DNA from: Flavobacterium sp. UBA807
GTDB lineage: Bacteria > Bacteroidota > Bacteroidia > Flavobacteriales > Flavobacteriaceae
NCBI GenBank assembly: GCA_002296885.1
Contig: DBIH01000277.1
Location: forward strand, 1-9,651
Direction of reading: 5' to 3'
Length of the DNA stretch: 9,651 nucleotides
The notes under the pieces: model-generated
Database searches by the model: none
What the model saw: only the letters and a program-made list of their open reading frames with translations
What the model was told of the DNA's origin: nothing
In this document: positions 1 to 7,830 of the stretch, piece by piece
Numbering within the stretch: position 1 is the first letter of the stretch
How the letters are laid out: every line of letters starts with the position of its first letter
Translations under genes and position numbers: made by a program

Positions 1-480
1 CGGAGAATGGCAGGAATCTTCAATAATCCAAAGGTTATACTTGTCGGCTAATGCCCTGAATTTTTCTAAATCAACTGCGCGGCCTGCGAAGTCAACAGGT
101 ACTATTCCCTGATAAGTTCCCATAGGGGATGACTCAAGTAACTTAACTACCGAATCATAATTTATCAGATAGGTTTCCGGGTCAATATCTGCAAAAACTA
201 CTTCTCCGCCACAATATCTGACACAGTTGGCAGATGCAGCAAAAGTAATAGGCGTTGTAATCACTTTTTGGCCCGGTTTTACTTCAAGTGCCAGAGCACA
301 AAGATGTAAAGCTGCAGTTCCGTTTGCCAAAGCTACAGCATATTTTACGCCAATATATTTGGCGAAAGCCTGTTCAAATTCGGCAATTTTTGGTCCCTGA
401 GTCAGAAAATCCGATTGAAGGGTTTCAATAACGGTTTTTATGTCTTCCTCGGTAATATTTTGTCTTCCGTAAGGTATCAT
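1..480 (-). CDS. pseC: PseC, UDP-4-amino-4,6-dideoxy-N-acetyl-L-altrosamine transaminase, C-terminus cut by window edge
   Basis: My translation of the complement from the ATG at 480-478 is open for 160 codons to the left edge, so the C-terminal half is missing. It begins MIPYGRQNITEEDI and is a PLP-dependent DegT/DnrJ/EryC1/StrS aminotransferase. Visible landmarks are the phosphate-binding loop ANGTAALHL (residues 52-60), the TTPITFAASANCVRYCGG stretch (75-92) and IIEDSCHSP (152-160), with the cofactor-contacting Asp155 and a following His158; the catalytic lysine lies beyond the edge. The N-terminal wording and the SCHS form are typical of PseC, which transfers an amino group to C4 of the PseB product in cytoplasmic pseudaminic acid synthesis. 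It starts four bases after the pseB stop, and that adjacency strongly supports the PseC call over other sugar aminotransferases. Confidence 0.93.
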   Translation of the reverse strand, partial: MIPYGRQNITEEDIKTVIETLQSDFLTQGPKIAEFEQAFAKYIGVKYAVALANGTAALHLCALALEVKPGQKVITTPITFAASANCVRYCGGEVVFADIDPETYLINYDSVVKLLESSPMGTYQGIVPVDFAGRAVDLEKFRALADKYNLWIIEDSCHSP

Positions 481-484
481 ATAA

Positions 485-1495
485 TTATACTGTAAAATCA
501 GGATATAAATGTTCTTTAATTAAAGAGCGTAATGACTCAACCGTTTCCCACTCAGTATTTTCGCCTGAAGTATAATTGAATCCTTCAGGTACTAATTTTG
601 CATTGAACTGCTTAATATAGGCATTAATATCCCAGGTTGTAACCTGAGGAAGAATTACATAATATTTCCCCAAATCATAAGTTGTAAACGAGTCGGAAGA
701 AGTAATCATTTCTTCATGGATTTTTTCTCCAGGGCGGATTCCTGAGACCTTATGTTCACAATTCGGACCTATAGCCTTGGCTACATCCATTATTTTATAT
801 GAAGGGATCTTAGGTACAAACAATTCACCACCCCAGGCAGTTTCAAGTGCATGCAGAACCATGTCAACGCCACCTTCAAGTGAAATATTAAAGCGTGTCA
901 TGTTCGGGTCGGTAATTGGAAGAATGCCTTCTTTTCGTTTTTCCATAAAAAATGGAATGACAGAACCATTGGAGCCCATAACATTTCCGTAACGGACTAC
1001 AGAAAATTTAATATCCTGATGGCCTTTGATATTATTTGCCGCTATGAATAACTTATCCGATGTTAGCTTAGTAGCCCCATATAAATTAATTGGAGCGCAT
1101 GCCTTATCTGTTGAAAGGGCAACCACTTTTGAAACATTTGATGTAAGACAGGCTTTGATGACATTATCTGCTCCGCCAATGTTAGTTTTAACACATTCAT
1201 CCGGATTGTATTCGGCAATATGGACATGCTTCATCGCAGCAGCATGGATGACATAATCAATTCCGTTGAAAGCTCTTTTCAGTCTTTCTAAATCCCTTAC
1301 ATCCCCAATAAAATAGCGAATTGCAGGGTACTTAGTTTCAGGAAATTCCTGAGCCATCTGAAATTGTTTTTGCTCATCTCTTGAATAAATAATCAATCTC
1401 TTAATATTGGGCCATTTCCTTAAAATCGTTTTAGTCAGTTCTTTGCCTAAAGAACCTGTACCACCAGTGATTAATATTGATTTGTTATCTAACAT
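485..1495 (-). CDS. pseB: PseB, UDP-N-acetylglucosamine 4,6-dehydratase (C5-inverting)
   Basis: A 336-residue extended short-chain dehydrogenase with the family's usual length. The NAD(P)-binding motif TGGTGSLG sits at residues 10-17, GDVRD at 64-68 and HAAAMKHV at 84-91. The active site reads STDKACAPINLYGATK (128-143): Asp130 and Lys131 stand where most SDR enzymes have other residues, with Tyr139 and Lys143 forming YxxxK. That D-K pair marks the PseB/FlaA1 group, which dehydrates UDP-GlcNAc and inverts C5 to give the L-arabino 4-keto sugar, first step toward pseudaminic acid. The start codon directly abuts the wzt stop (TAAATG), and pseC follows after four bases, so translation is probably coupled. 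The main alternative, a C5-retaining dehydratase (PglF type), is usually a longer membrane protein and is less likely. Confidence 0.95.
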   Translation of the reverse strand: MLDNKSILITGGTGSLGKELTKTILRKWPNIKRLIIYSRDEQKQFQMAQEFPETKYPAIRYFIGDVRDLERLKRAFNGIDYVIHAAAMKHVHIAEYNPDECVKTNIGGADNVIKACLTSNVSKVVALSTDKACAPINLYGATKLTSDKLFIAANNIKGHQDIKFSVVRYGNVMGSNGSVIPFFMEKRKEGILPITDPNMTRFNISLEGGVDMVLHALETAWGGELFVPKIPSYKIMDVAKAIGPNCEHKVSGIRPGEKIHEEMITSSDSFTTYDLGKYYVILPQVTTWDINAYIKQFNAKLVPEGFNYTSGENTEWETVESLRSLIKEHLYPDFTV

Positions 1496-2815
1496 TTATT
1501 TTGTATTAAAATTATAAATTTGTCCGTTTTCAAATTCCCATTGGTAGGGCACCAAAGGAGATATAGCATCATTAGCCAAAGAATCAGCTAAAGTCCCGTT
1601 TAAACCTTTATCAACAACACTTCCCAACACATTAAATGAAGCTATATCTTTAGATTTAGTCAGTAGTGATAATCCATCTGCCGCCCTTATACCCATGTGG
1701 AAATAATAAGTTCCCGGCAACAACTGAGGATTAAAAAAAGTACACTTTATTGTATTTTTCCCCTCTTTTAAAAATTGAGGCCGGAATCCATCAAGCATTC
1801 CGGTTGCAGCAAATAATGGCCCACTCATTGATTTTACCATAATCCAAAGATAGGGTGTCTGAATTATTTCACTGCTTTCTAATTCAACTTCTACGGTTAT
1901 TGAATCTCCAAATTCGAAGTTGTTAGTTACTACGCCTTTCTCATTTATCAATTTAGATTGGTTGATAACAACAACCTCATTTTTATCAACTTTTCCAACT
2001 TTGAACAATCCTTCTTCCCGGCTATTGCTTTTAAAATACATAGCAATAATATCTTTGGTTTTTCCTTCTGCTAAAACCCTTCCGTTTTCAAGCATCATTG
2101 TTTTGTTGCAAAGTGCTTCAATAGCGCTCATATTGTGGCTCACAAACAATACCGTTCTTCCCTCACCTTTGGAAACATCACTCATCTTTCCCAAACATTT
2201 CTTTTGGAATTCAGCATCTCCAACCGCCAACACTTCATCAACAATCAGAATTTCACTTTCTAAGTGCGCTGCTACTGCAAAAGCCAAACGGACATACATT
2301 CCTGAGGAATATCTTTTTACCGGAGTATCAATATATCTTTCCACACCAGAAAAAGCAATTATTTCATCCAGCTTTCTGGTAATTTCTGCCTTACGCATAC
2401 CCAGTATAGCCCCATTCAAATAAATATTTTCGCGTCCGGTCATTTCAGGATTAAATCCGGTTCCGACTTCCAATAGAGAAGCAATTCTCCCATTTACTTT
2501 AAAACTTCCTGTTGTAGGTTTGGTTACTTTACTCAGCAATTTTAGCAATGTGCTTTTTCCCGCTCCATTTCTGCCTATGATTCCTACTGCATCTCCTTGC
2601 TCCACTTCAAAATTGATATCACGAAGTGACCAAACATAATCGCTGTTTCCTTTGCTCGTTCGGTCGTTGCTATCCCCAATCTTTAAATAAGGATCTTCAT
2701 TTCCACGCAGTTTATGCCAAAACCTGTTTAAATCGTGGCTTATGGTTCCGGTTCCAACTTCACCAAGTCGATATTGTTTTGATATATTTTCAGCTTTTAT
2801 AGCTAATTTTTTCAT
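1496..2815 (-). CDS. wzt: Wzt, polysaccharide ABC exporter ATPase with C-terminal glycan-recognition domain
   Basis: A 439-residue ATPase. The nucleotide-binding domain shows Walker A GRNGAGKST (81-89), a Q-loop region around LLEVGTGFNPEMTGRENIYLNG (start 114), the divergent signature YSSGMYVRL (169-177), Walker B ILIVDEVL (189-196) and H-loop His227 in SHNMS. This SSGM signature is typical of the Wzt/TagH export group. About 170 residues follow (roughly 270-439); they are beta-rich and resemble the Wzt C-terminal domain (WTFHMGIR-like segment YFHMGIRAADG at 371-381, closing VPYQWEFE at 422-429). In O-antigen systems of the E. coli O9a type that domain binds a chemical cap on the finished chain. 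With Wzm it would export lipid-linked glycan across the inner membrane. The wzm stop lies 23 bases upstream and pseB begins immediately at its own stop. Confidence 0.94.
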   Translation of the reverse strand: MKKLAIKAENISKQYRLGEVGTGTISHDLNRFWHKLRGNEDPYLKIGDSNDRTSKGNSDYVWSLRDINFEVEQGDAVGIIGRNGAGKSTLLKLLSKVTKPTTGSFKVNGRIASLLEVGTGFNPEMTGRENIYLNGAILGMRKAEITRKLDEIIAFSGVERYIDTPVKRYSSGMYVRLAFAVAAHLESEILIVDEVLAVGDAEFQKKCLGKMSDVSKGEGRTVLFVSHNMSAIEALCNKTMMLENGRVLAEGKTKDIIAMYFKSNSREEGLFKVGKVDKNEVVVINQSKLINEKGVVTNNFEFGDSITVEVELESSEIIQTPYLWIMVKSMSGPLFAATGMLDGFRPQFLKEGKNTIKCTFFNPQLLPGTYYFHMGIRAADGLSLLTKSKDIASFNVLGSVVDKGLNGTLADSLANDAISPLVPYQWEFENGQIYNFNTK

Positions 2816-2838
2816 TAGTTCTTAAATTTTATAATCCA

Positions 2839-3696
2839 TTAAACTGTGTCCATAAAGCTTTTCTCTACCTTATTGAAAATGATAATTCCCAATAGCAGAA
2901 TTGCTGCAATAAATCCGGAACTGTAAACCAAACTTGAAGGTTCAAAATGACCAGAGCCTAAATAACCATAGCGGAAGCATTCAAATATTCCGGTTAAAGG
3001 ATTTGAGTTTATAATCCATCTGTATTTTTCAGGAATTGAAGTTATAGTATAAACAACCGGAGTTGCATACATAAACAATTGTATACCAAAGGTTAACAAA
3101 AAAACTAAATCTTTATACTTTGTTGTTAAAGATGAAAAAATCATTCCCAGTCCAAGAGAAAAAAATCCCATCAGCAATAAAAGGAACGGTGATGCCAATA
3201 CCCATAAATTAGGGTGAATCCTATTTTCTATAAATGTAAAATATAAAACCAGGGCAATAAATAATACAAATTGGATTGCAAACCTAAATAATCCTGAAAC
3301 AACAATAGACAAAGGCATAATCAATCGGGGAAAATATACTTTACCCATAATATGGGCACTATCCCTGAAAACTGATGAAGTCTTAGTCAATACCTCTGAA
3401 AAGTAATTCCAGATTATAATTCCGGAAAGGTAAAATGCTATTTGAGGAGTACCGTCAGTAGATAGTTTTGCTATTTTCCCAAACAATAAAACATAAATTA
3501 CTGTAGTTAAAATAGGCTGTACAAAAAACCAAATCGGACCTAATATTGTTTGTTTATACGTTGTAATATAATCTCTCTTTACAAGCATAAAAAGCAAATC
3601 CCTGTATTGCCAAACTTCTTTTAAGTTTAAAGAAAACAGCGAATGCTCAGACTTAATTTCTGATTCCCACTGCTGAAATTCTGATGTATTGTTCAT
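2839..3696 (-). CDS. wzm: Wzm, polysaccharide ABC exporter permease
   Basis: A 285-residue integral membrane protein of the ABC-2 permease type. A soluble N-terminus leads to the amphipathic entry segment KRDYITTYKQTILGPIW (40-56), then about six hydrophobic segments near residues 53-75, 86-103, 126-155, 166-190, 198-217 and 257-275. The NPLTGIFECFRYGYLG stretch (232-247) is characteristic of O-antigen and teichoic-acid exporters. It would form a homodimeric channel energised by Wzt. It sits 8 bases after the FdtB-like gene and 23 bases before wzt, the usual order for this exporter pair. No Shine-Dalgarno sequence is apparent; the start is preceded by A/T-rich DNA (AATTTTAATTAAAATACAGA), as is common in Bacteroidota. 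Confidence 0.94.
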   Translation of the reverse strand: MNNTSEFQQWESEIKSEHSLFSLNLKEVWQYRDLLFMLVKRDYITTYKQTILGPIWFFVQPILTTVIYVLLFGKIAKLSTDGTPQIAFYLSGIIIWNYFSEVLTKTSSVFRDSAHIMGKVYFPRLIMPLSIVVSGLFRFAIQFVLFIALVLYFTFIENRIHPNLWVLASPFLLLLMGFFSLGLGMIFSSLTTKYKDLVFLLTFGIQLFMYATPVVYTITSIPEKYRWIINSNPLTGIFECFRYGYLGSGHFEPSSLVYSSGFIAAILLLGIIIFNKVEKSFMDTV

Positions 3697-3704
3697 TCTG
3701 TATT

Positions 3705-4826
3705 TTAATTAAAATTGTTCAAAGCAGTAATTACTCGTGCGACCTCTTCTTCTGATAAAATCGGGCTTATGGGCAAACTCAAAACTTCATTGTGAATTGC
3801 ATTGGTAATCGGATAATTCAAATGATTCATTTCCTTATAGGCCAATTGTTTGTTTGGTGGAATTGGATAATGTATAAGTGTTTGAATACCGTTTGCAGTT
3901 AGATATTCCTGCAGTTTTTCCCTTTCCTGACAACGAATCACAAATAAATGCCACACATGTTCCTGGTTTTGTGAATATTCAAATCCTGAATTTTCGGGAA
4001 AAGGCAATTGAATTTTCGGATTCTTGATTCCGTTTAAATATAATGCTGCAAGTTGTCTGCGTATTTGATTTTCAGCATCGATGTATTTTAGTTTCACTTC
4101 TAAAAAAGCTGCCTGAATTTCATCCAGTCTGCTGTTCAATCCCTGAAATTCATTTACATATTTTTTGCTGCTTCCATAGTTTCCAAGAGCTCGAATATGT
4201 TTTGCCAGCTCATTATCATTTGTAGTAACAGCACCTGCATCTCCCAAAGCCCCAAGGTTTTTTCCCGGATAAAAGCTAAATCCAGCAGCATCACCAAGAT
4301 TTCCGGTTTTGATTCCGTTCCATTCTGCTCCTATTGCCTGAGCATTATCTTCAATAATTTTCAGATTGTATTTTTTGGCCAAAGCCGCTAATCTTTCGCT
4401 CCACGAAACCTGTCCGTACAAATGAACTACCATGATAGCTTTCGTCTTTGATGTTATGTGGCTTTCGATTAAATCGATATCCAAATTAAAGCTCTTTGGA
4501 TTTGGTTCGACCAAAACAGGTTTCAGTCTGTTATCTGTGATAGCCAAAATTGACGCAATATAAGTATTCGCCGGTACAATGACTTCATCACCTTCATTCA
4601 TCACACCAATATCAATATAAGCTTTTAAAATCAGGCGCAGCGCATCCAATCCGTTGGCAACGCCAATAGCATTTTTTGAGCCAATGTAATTTGCGAGTTT
4701 GGCTTCAAAACTGCTCAACTTTTCCCCCATCAAAAACCAACCTGAATCGATTACTTCAGCAGCTACCTGCTTAAGTTCGTCAGCATATTGCGCATTAATT
4801 TTTTGAAGATCTAAGAATTTAATCAT
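3705..4826 (-). CDS. fdtB: FdtB/QdtB-like dTDP-3-amino-3,6-dideoxyhexose transaminase
   Basis: A full-length (373 residue) PLP aminotransferase of the DegT/DnrJ/EryC1/StrS family. Key sites are the loop ANGLDALRL (57-65), [10 protein letters not shown] (87-96), [11 protein letters not shown] (157-167) with Asp160 and Gln163, and the Schiff-base lysine Lys189 in [17 protein letters not shown] (183-199). NGLDALRL and [13 protein letters not shown] are the forms found in 3-aminotransferases such as FdtB and QdtB. These act in the cytoplasm on dTDP-3-keto-6-deoxyhexose, using glutamate as amino donor. Two cupin ketoisomerases that would supply this substrate lie four and five genes upstream in the same operon, which supports the role. 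Whether the product is galacto (Fuc3N) or gluco (Qui3N) cannot be decided from this protein alone. A 4-aminotransferase role is possible but less likely. Confidence 0.86.
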   Translation of the reverse strand: MIKFLDLQKINAQYADELKQVAAEVIDSGWFLMGEKLSSFEAKLANYIGSKNAIGVANGLDALRLILKAYIDIGVMNEGDEVIVPANTYIASILAITDNRLKPVLVEPNPKSFNLDIDLIESHITSKTKAIMVVHLYGQVSWSERLAALAKKYNLKIIEDNAQAIGAEWNGIKTGNLGDAAGFSFYPGKNLGALGDAGAVTTNDNELAKHIRALGNYGSSKKYVNEFQGLNSRLDEIQAAFLEVKLKYIDAENQIRRQLAALYLNGIKNPKIQLPFPENSGFEYSQNQEHVWHLFVIRCQEREKLQEYLTANGIQTLIHYPIPPNKQLAYKEMNHLNYPITNAIHNEVLSLPISPILSEEEVARVITALNNFN

Positions 4827-4844
4827 TATAATTTTAAAGGTACT

Positions 4845-5576
4845 TTATAAACTTTTTGCTACCAAAGCAATTTCACATCCCATATCGGGCATGTATTTTA
4901 TCATGTTGTCCAAACCATCTAAAACCTGATTTGTAAAAATCCCGGCTTCCATCATTTTTACCATTTGTGAGTGTGCAAATGGTTTTATAAAATAGGTTTC
5001 AATTTGTTCTACCTGATAGCCGTTGCTTTCAAACATATCGGCGAAGGAACCCATATCCCAAACCAATCTTCTTCCGAATTTTTTATCATTGGCTGAAAAC
5101 TCATAAATCTTTTCAATAATCTCTGCTTCATAAGCTAGTACACGGTGAAAAGAGTTCGCATTTGGAACAAAAGTCACTACTTTCGTATTGGGATTACAGC
5201 ATTTCTTGAGTAAGGTTATGACCTCTTCGGGATTGTCAATTTCGTGTAAAAATCCAGAAATCAAAATCAGGTCAAAATCAGAACCTAAATCATGAGCCGA
5301 TTGTTGAATTGGTTTGTTTATGATTTTTATTTTAGAATTTCCATCTGCTTTTTGTATTGCCGCTTCGTAAAAATGATTGTCTACTTCTACGATTGTCATT
5401 TTTTGAAAATTGGTGTAATGCTCAAAAATCGGATTGTAACCACATCCTATTTCCAAAATGTTTTTAGCATCTAATTTTGAAAACAAATTAACTAAATAAC
5501 GGTACCTGTATTTTCTAAGAACATCCTCAAACGGAAGCTCATCATAATCCTGATGATAGTTCTGTGTTAAACTCAT
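4845..5576 (-). CDS. class I SAM-dependent methyltransferase of the polysaccharide operon
   Basis: A 243-residue soluble protein with a Rossmann-type methyltransferase core. Motif I is NILEIGCGYNP (39-49), the acidic end of strand beta2 is IVEVD (62-66), and FDLILISGFLHEIDNPEEV (101-119) covers motif IV and the following helix. The pattern SGFLHEIDNP resembles methyltransferases that act on sugars or small molecules. The substrate cannot be read from the sequence: O- or N-methylation of a nucleotide sugar, or capping methylation of the growing glycan, are all possible. Its ATG overlaps the stop of the preceding DegT-like gene by four bases (ATGA), so the two are probably translationally coupled and may serve the same modification. 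The FdtB-like gene follows after 18 bases. Confidence 0.86.
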   Translation of the reverse strand: MSLTQNYHQDYDELPFEDVLRKYRYRYLVNLFSKLDAKNILEIGCGYNPIFEHYTNFQKMTIVEVDNHFYEAAIQKADGNSKIKIINKPIQQSAHDLGSDFDLILISGFLHEIDNPEEVITLLKKCCNPNTKVVTFVPNANSFHRVLAYEAEIIEKIYEFSANDKKFGRRLVWDMGSFADMFESNGYQVEQIETYFIKPFAHSQMVKMMEAGIFTNQVLDGLDNMIKYMPDMGCEIALVAKSL

Positions 5577-6490
5577 TGTGGCTTATTTAATTTTGCTTTT
5601 ACAACCTCGAATATATAATCGATATCATGCTTTGATAAATTCTGATGACAGGGAATAAAAAAAGCATCTTCACCATAAAAAACGCTGCTTTGAATTCCGT
5701 TTTGTGACAGGAAGACTTTTAGTTCGTTCAAATCACCAATAACCGAATTGTTATTCAAAACCAATGCAGATGGGAGAATATTATCATCAGATTCAAATCG
5801 TGCACTAAATCCTAATGTTGAAAATCTTGACAATGCATATTCAAAATTTTGATTTCTTTTTTCAATTAGTTTTGCTTCATTTTGTAAATGATGCGACACA
5901 ACATTTTGAATATACTGTTTTTGGTCTTTATCTAAAATCGATGTTGTAGATTTCTTTTCTGTATTCGAAACTAATAATCCGCCTATTTGAACAGGAAAGA
6001 ATTTAGGGAAACTATACACCGAAAAATCGCCATATTTCCCAACTTTCTGCTTCTTGTCCTGACTGAAAAAAGTCGTACAGCAATCTTCTATGATTGGCAA
6101 TCCGGTTGCAATTATTTTTTCCATTCCCGGATGTGGGAACCCAAATTCGTGATTGATCAATATAATTTTGGTTTCAGAAACTAATTCGCGGTTCCAACGG
6201 CAAAACTTTTCAATAGATTTAGTGACACACGAACTAATATAAAAATTTTCAGAAGTAGTTAAAATGGTAACCAAATCATCTTTGCCCAACTGATAATGCT
6301 CAAGCGCTAATTCGATAGCTTCCCTTCCATTATATGTGTATTGCCAATTTCCCACTCCGAATTTTTTGTCAAAATAACCAACTGCAAAATCATTGTTTGG
6401 CAATTCATTATTCAATGCAATGCTTTCTGTCGTGAAAGGGCTGATTCTATAAGTTGGCAGTAAAAAAGGATCCGGATTAACAATAAACAT
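5573..6490 (-). CDS. short, divergent DegT/DnrJ/EryC1/StrS-family PLP protein
   Basis: A 305-residue protein, shorter than the 370-400 residues usual for sugar aminotransferases, but retaining a recognisable PLP fold. NGREAIELAL (54-63) corresponds to the NGTxALxLAL loop, LPIIEDCCTTFF (131-142) to the cofactor segment with Asp136, GKYGDFSVYSFPK (151-163) to the lysine loop with Lys163, and the GG at 170-171 has the same spacing from the lysine as in family members. The Gln or His normally three residues after the Asp is Thr139 here. The C-terminal HQNLSKHDIDYIFEVV (283-298) matches the family's usual ending. It is probably an active PLP enzyme with an unusual substrate, though a non-aminotransferase role is possible. 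Its stop overlaps the methyltransferase start by four bases, and its start overlaps the stop of the acyltransferase gene by one (TAATG). Confidence 0.8.
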   Translation of the reverse strand: MFIVNPDPFLLPTYRISPFTTESIALNNELPNNDFAVGYFDKKFGVGNWQYTYNGREAIELALEHYQLGKDDLVTILTTSENFYISSCVTKSIEKFCRWNRELVSETKIILINHEFGFPHPGMEKIIATGLPIIEDCCTTFFSQDKKQKVGKYGDFSVYSFPKFFPVQIGGLLVSNTEKKSTTSILDKDQKQYIQNVVSHHLQNEAKLIEKRNQNFEYALSRFSTLGFSARFESDDNILPSALVLNNNSVIGDLNELKVFLSQNGIQSSVFYGEDAFFIPCHQNLSKHDIDYIFEVVKAKLNKPQ

Positions 6491-7425
6491 TACCCCAGTT
6501 TTTTATAAAATTCATATAATAAACTTATAGAACAACCGATGCTTTCCTTGAACTCACACAAACCATTATTGGGAATTGAATCAACTGTCGAATGCCCAAT
6601 GTCAATCATTTTAATTCCCTGTTCTTTATAATATTTAAAGAGTTGAAACGATAAAAAATTCATTGTTTTATATTCTGAAAACTTAGGCAAATCACCCCAA
6701 TATATAATTCGGACAATTGATGGTGCAATGTGGTATACTATTGCAGCACCAATGGCTTCTTTAGCATTTTTTGTCAGGAAAAAATCCATTGGGATTACTG
6801 CATTTGTACTAACTAATTGCTCCCACGTAAGGCGCAATGGAAAACCTCTTTCGCTTCGGTTTTGGGCTATTATATCATAGGCAAGCTTGCCTTGACTTAT
6901 ATTTAGTTTTTCAAAAATCAGTCCGAATGAATTAGCTTTTTTCAGATTCTTTTTAGCATTATACCAAATATCATTCTCATAAGTTTCAGAAAGATTTGCT
7001 GTTTGAAAATGATAATTCAATTCCATATTCTTAGTTTCGAAACCCGCGCGATACATACAGTTGATGGTCTTAGCTAAAAAATCTTCCTTATAGAAAAATG
7101 GTGGCGGAATTATTTTAATTCCGTTGATTTTTTTACCTGAAGCCCAATTAAAAAGTGCTTGTAATGCCGCATCAATTTGATACAGTTTTACATCTTCACT
7201 TGCAAATTCGAAACCTCCAAAAGTTGCTGAAAACGGACTGGATAATAAACCTTCACGCAATCCCAAAATAATTCCGAGTCGTGTTTTGGTATCTTTGAAA
7301 ATTAGATAATAAACTTTTTCAAATCTTGATTCATTTAATTTGCTGAACGCACCCGAATTAAAAATATGATTCGGATTTGGAAACGTCAAATCAAAAACTT
7401 CAGGAGTTACTTCGAGGATTTCCAC
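6490..7425 (-). CDS. FemAB/GNAT-like acyltransferase, GTG start
   Basis: A 311-residue protein with the pattern of FemAB-type GNAT proteins. A first half of mixed sheet and helix includes FSATFGGFEF (65-74). The basic helix WYNAKKNLKKANSFGL (154-169) matches the arginine/lysine-rich segment of these enzymes, and a GNAT core follows with AIGAAIVYH (224-232), IIYWGDLPKFSEYKTMNFL (240-258) and the closing IDIGHSTVDS..NNGLCEFKESIG (274-297). FemAB enzymes transfer aminoacyl groups, and relatives in polysaccharide clusters are thought to acylate amino sugars, so N-acylation of the 3-amino sugar made by the FdtB-like enzyme is a plausible inference, not shown. The start is GTG at 7425-7423, 19 bases inside the end of the preceding cupin gene; I see no better downstream start that keeps the N-terminal domain. 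Confidence 0.8.
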   Translation of the reverse strand: MEILEVTPEVFDLTFPNPNHIFNSGAFSKLNESRFEKVYYLIFKDTKTRLGIILGLREGLLSSPFSATFGGFEFASEDVKLYQIDAALQALFNWASGKKINGIKIIPPPFFYKEDFLAKTINCMYRAGFETKNMELNYHFQTANLSETYENDIWYNAKKNLKKANSFGLIFEKLNISQGKLAYDIIAQNRSERGFPLRLTWEQLVSTNAVIPMDFFLTKNAKEAIGAAIVYHIAPSIVRIIYWGDLPKFSEYKTMNFLSFQLFKYYKEQGIKMIDIGHSTVDSIPNNGLCEFKESIGCSISLLYEFYKKLG

Positions 7426-7829
7426 AATTTGAATTCTTCATAGTTTCTAAAATAGTCATCTTCATCATACACTTCAGAAGCCAGTACCATACAAATGGAA
7501 CCGCTTGAGAAAGTATCTAAATCACGCCATAAACCCGGTGGAATCAATAGTCCTTGGTAAGGCTGATACAAATGAAAACTTTGTTTGTTTATGCCATCAT
7601 CAAGAGTAATCCTGAAACTACCACTTAACGCCACCATTATCTGATACAATTCCTTATGACCATGTCCACCGCGCTCTTCACCACCTGGCACATCATACAA
7701 ATAATAAATTCGTTTGATATCAAACGGCACTTCTTTTCGATTGGTAATAGAAGTCAAATTTCCATTAAGTTGATGATTCTTAGGAAAGTCGATTAACTTG
7801 CAATCTTTGATAGAAATCGTCTTGCCCAT
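7407..7829 (-). CDS. fdtA: FdtA/QdtA (WxcM-like) cupin sugar 3,4-ketoisomerase, downstream copy
   Basis: A 140-residue single-domain cupin. YLYDVPGGEERGGHGHKE (43-60) is the family core and keeps the paired histidines His56 and His58; ALSGSFRITLDDG (67-79) and LLIPPGLWRDLDTFS (94-108) are the following cupin strands, and YDEDDYFRNYEEF (121-133) closes the domain. Enzymes of this family move the keto group of dTDP-4-keto-6-deoxyglucose from C4 to C3, supplying FdtB or QdtB. Near the N-terminus the usual DxRGNL pattern reads LNGNL (21-25), with Asn22 where the upstream paralogue has Arg. The gene is separated by one base from that paralogue and overlaps the acyltransferase gene by 19 bases. Epimer specificity (galacto or gluco product) is undetermined. 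Confidence 0.87.
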   Translation of the reverse strand: MGKTISIKDCKLIDFPKNHQLNGNLTSITNRKEVPFDIKRIYYLYDVPGGEERGGHGHKELYQIMVALSGSFRITLDDGINKQSFHLYQPYQGLLIPPGLWRDLDTFSSGSICMVLASEVYDEDDYFRNYEEFKLWKSSK

Positions 7830-7830
7830 C

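Noticed and set aside
777..1256. Two plus-strand open frames (777-992 and 1026-1256)
   Set aside because: Both are antisense to pseB, which has intact motifs and full length; their translations resemble no protein.
1920..2423. A 167-codon open frame on the plus strand
   Set aside because: It lies wholly antisense to wzt, whose Walker A, signature and Walker B motifs prove the minus-strand reading. The plus-strand translation shows no recognisable domain.
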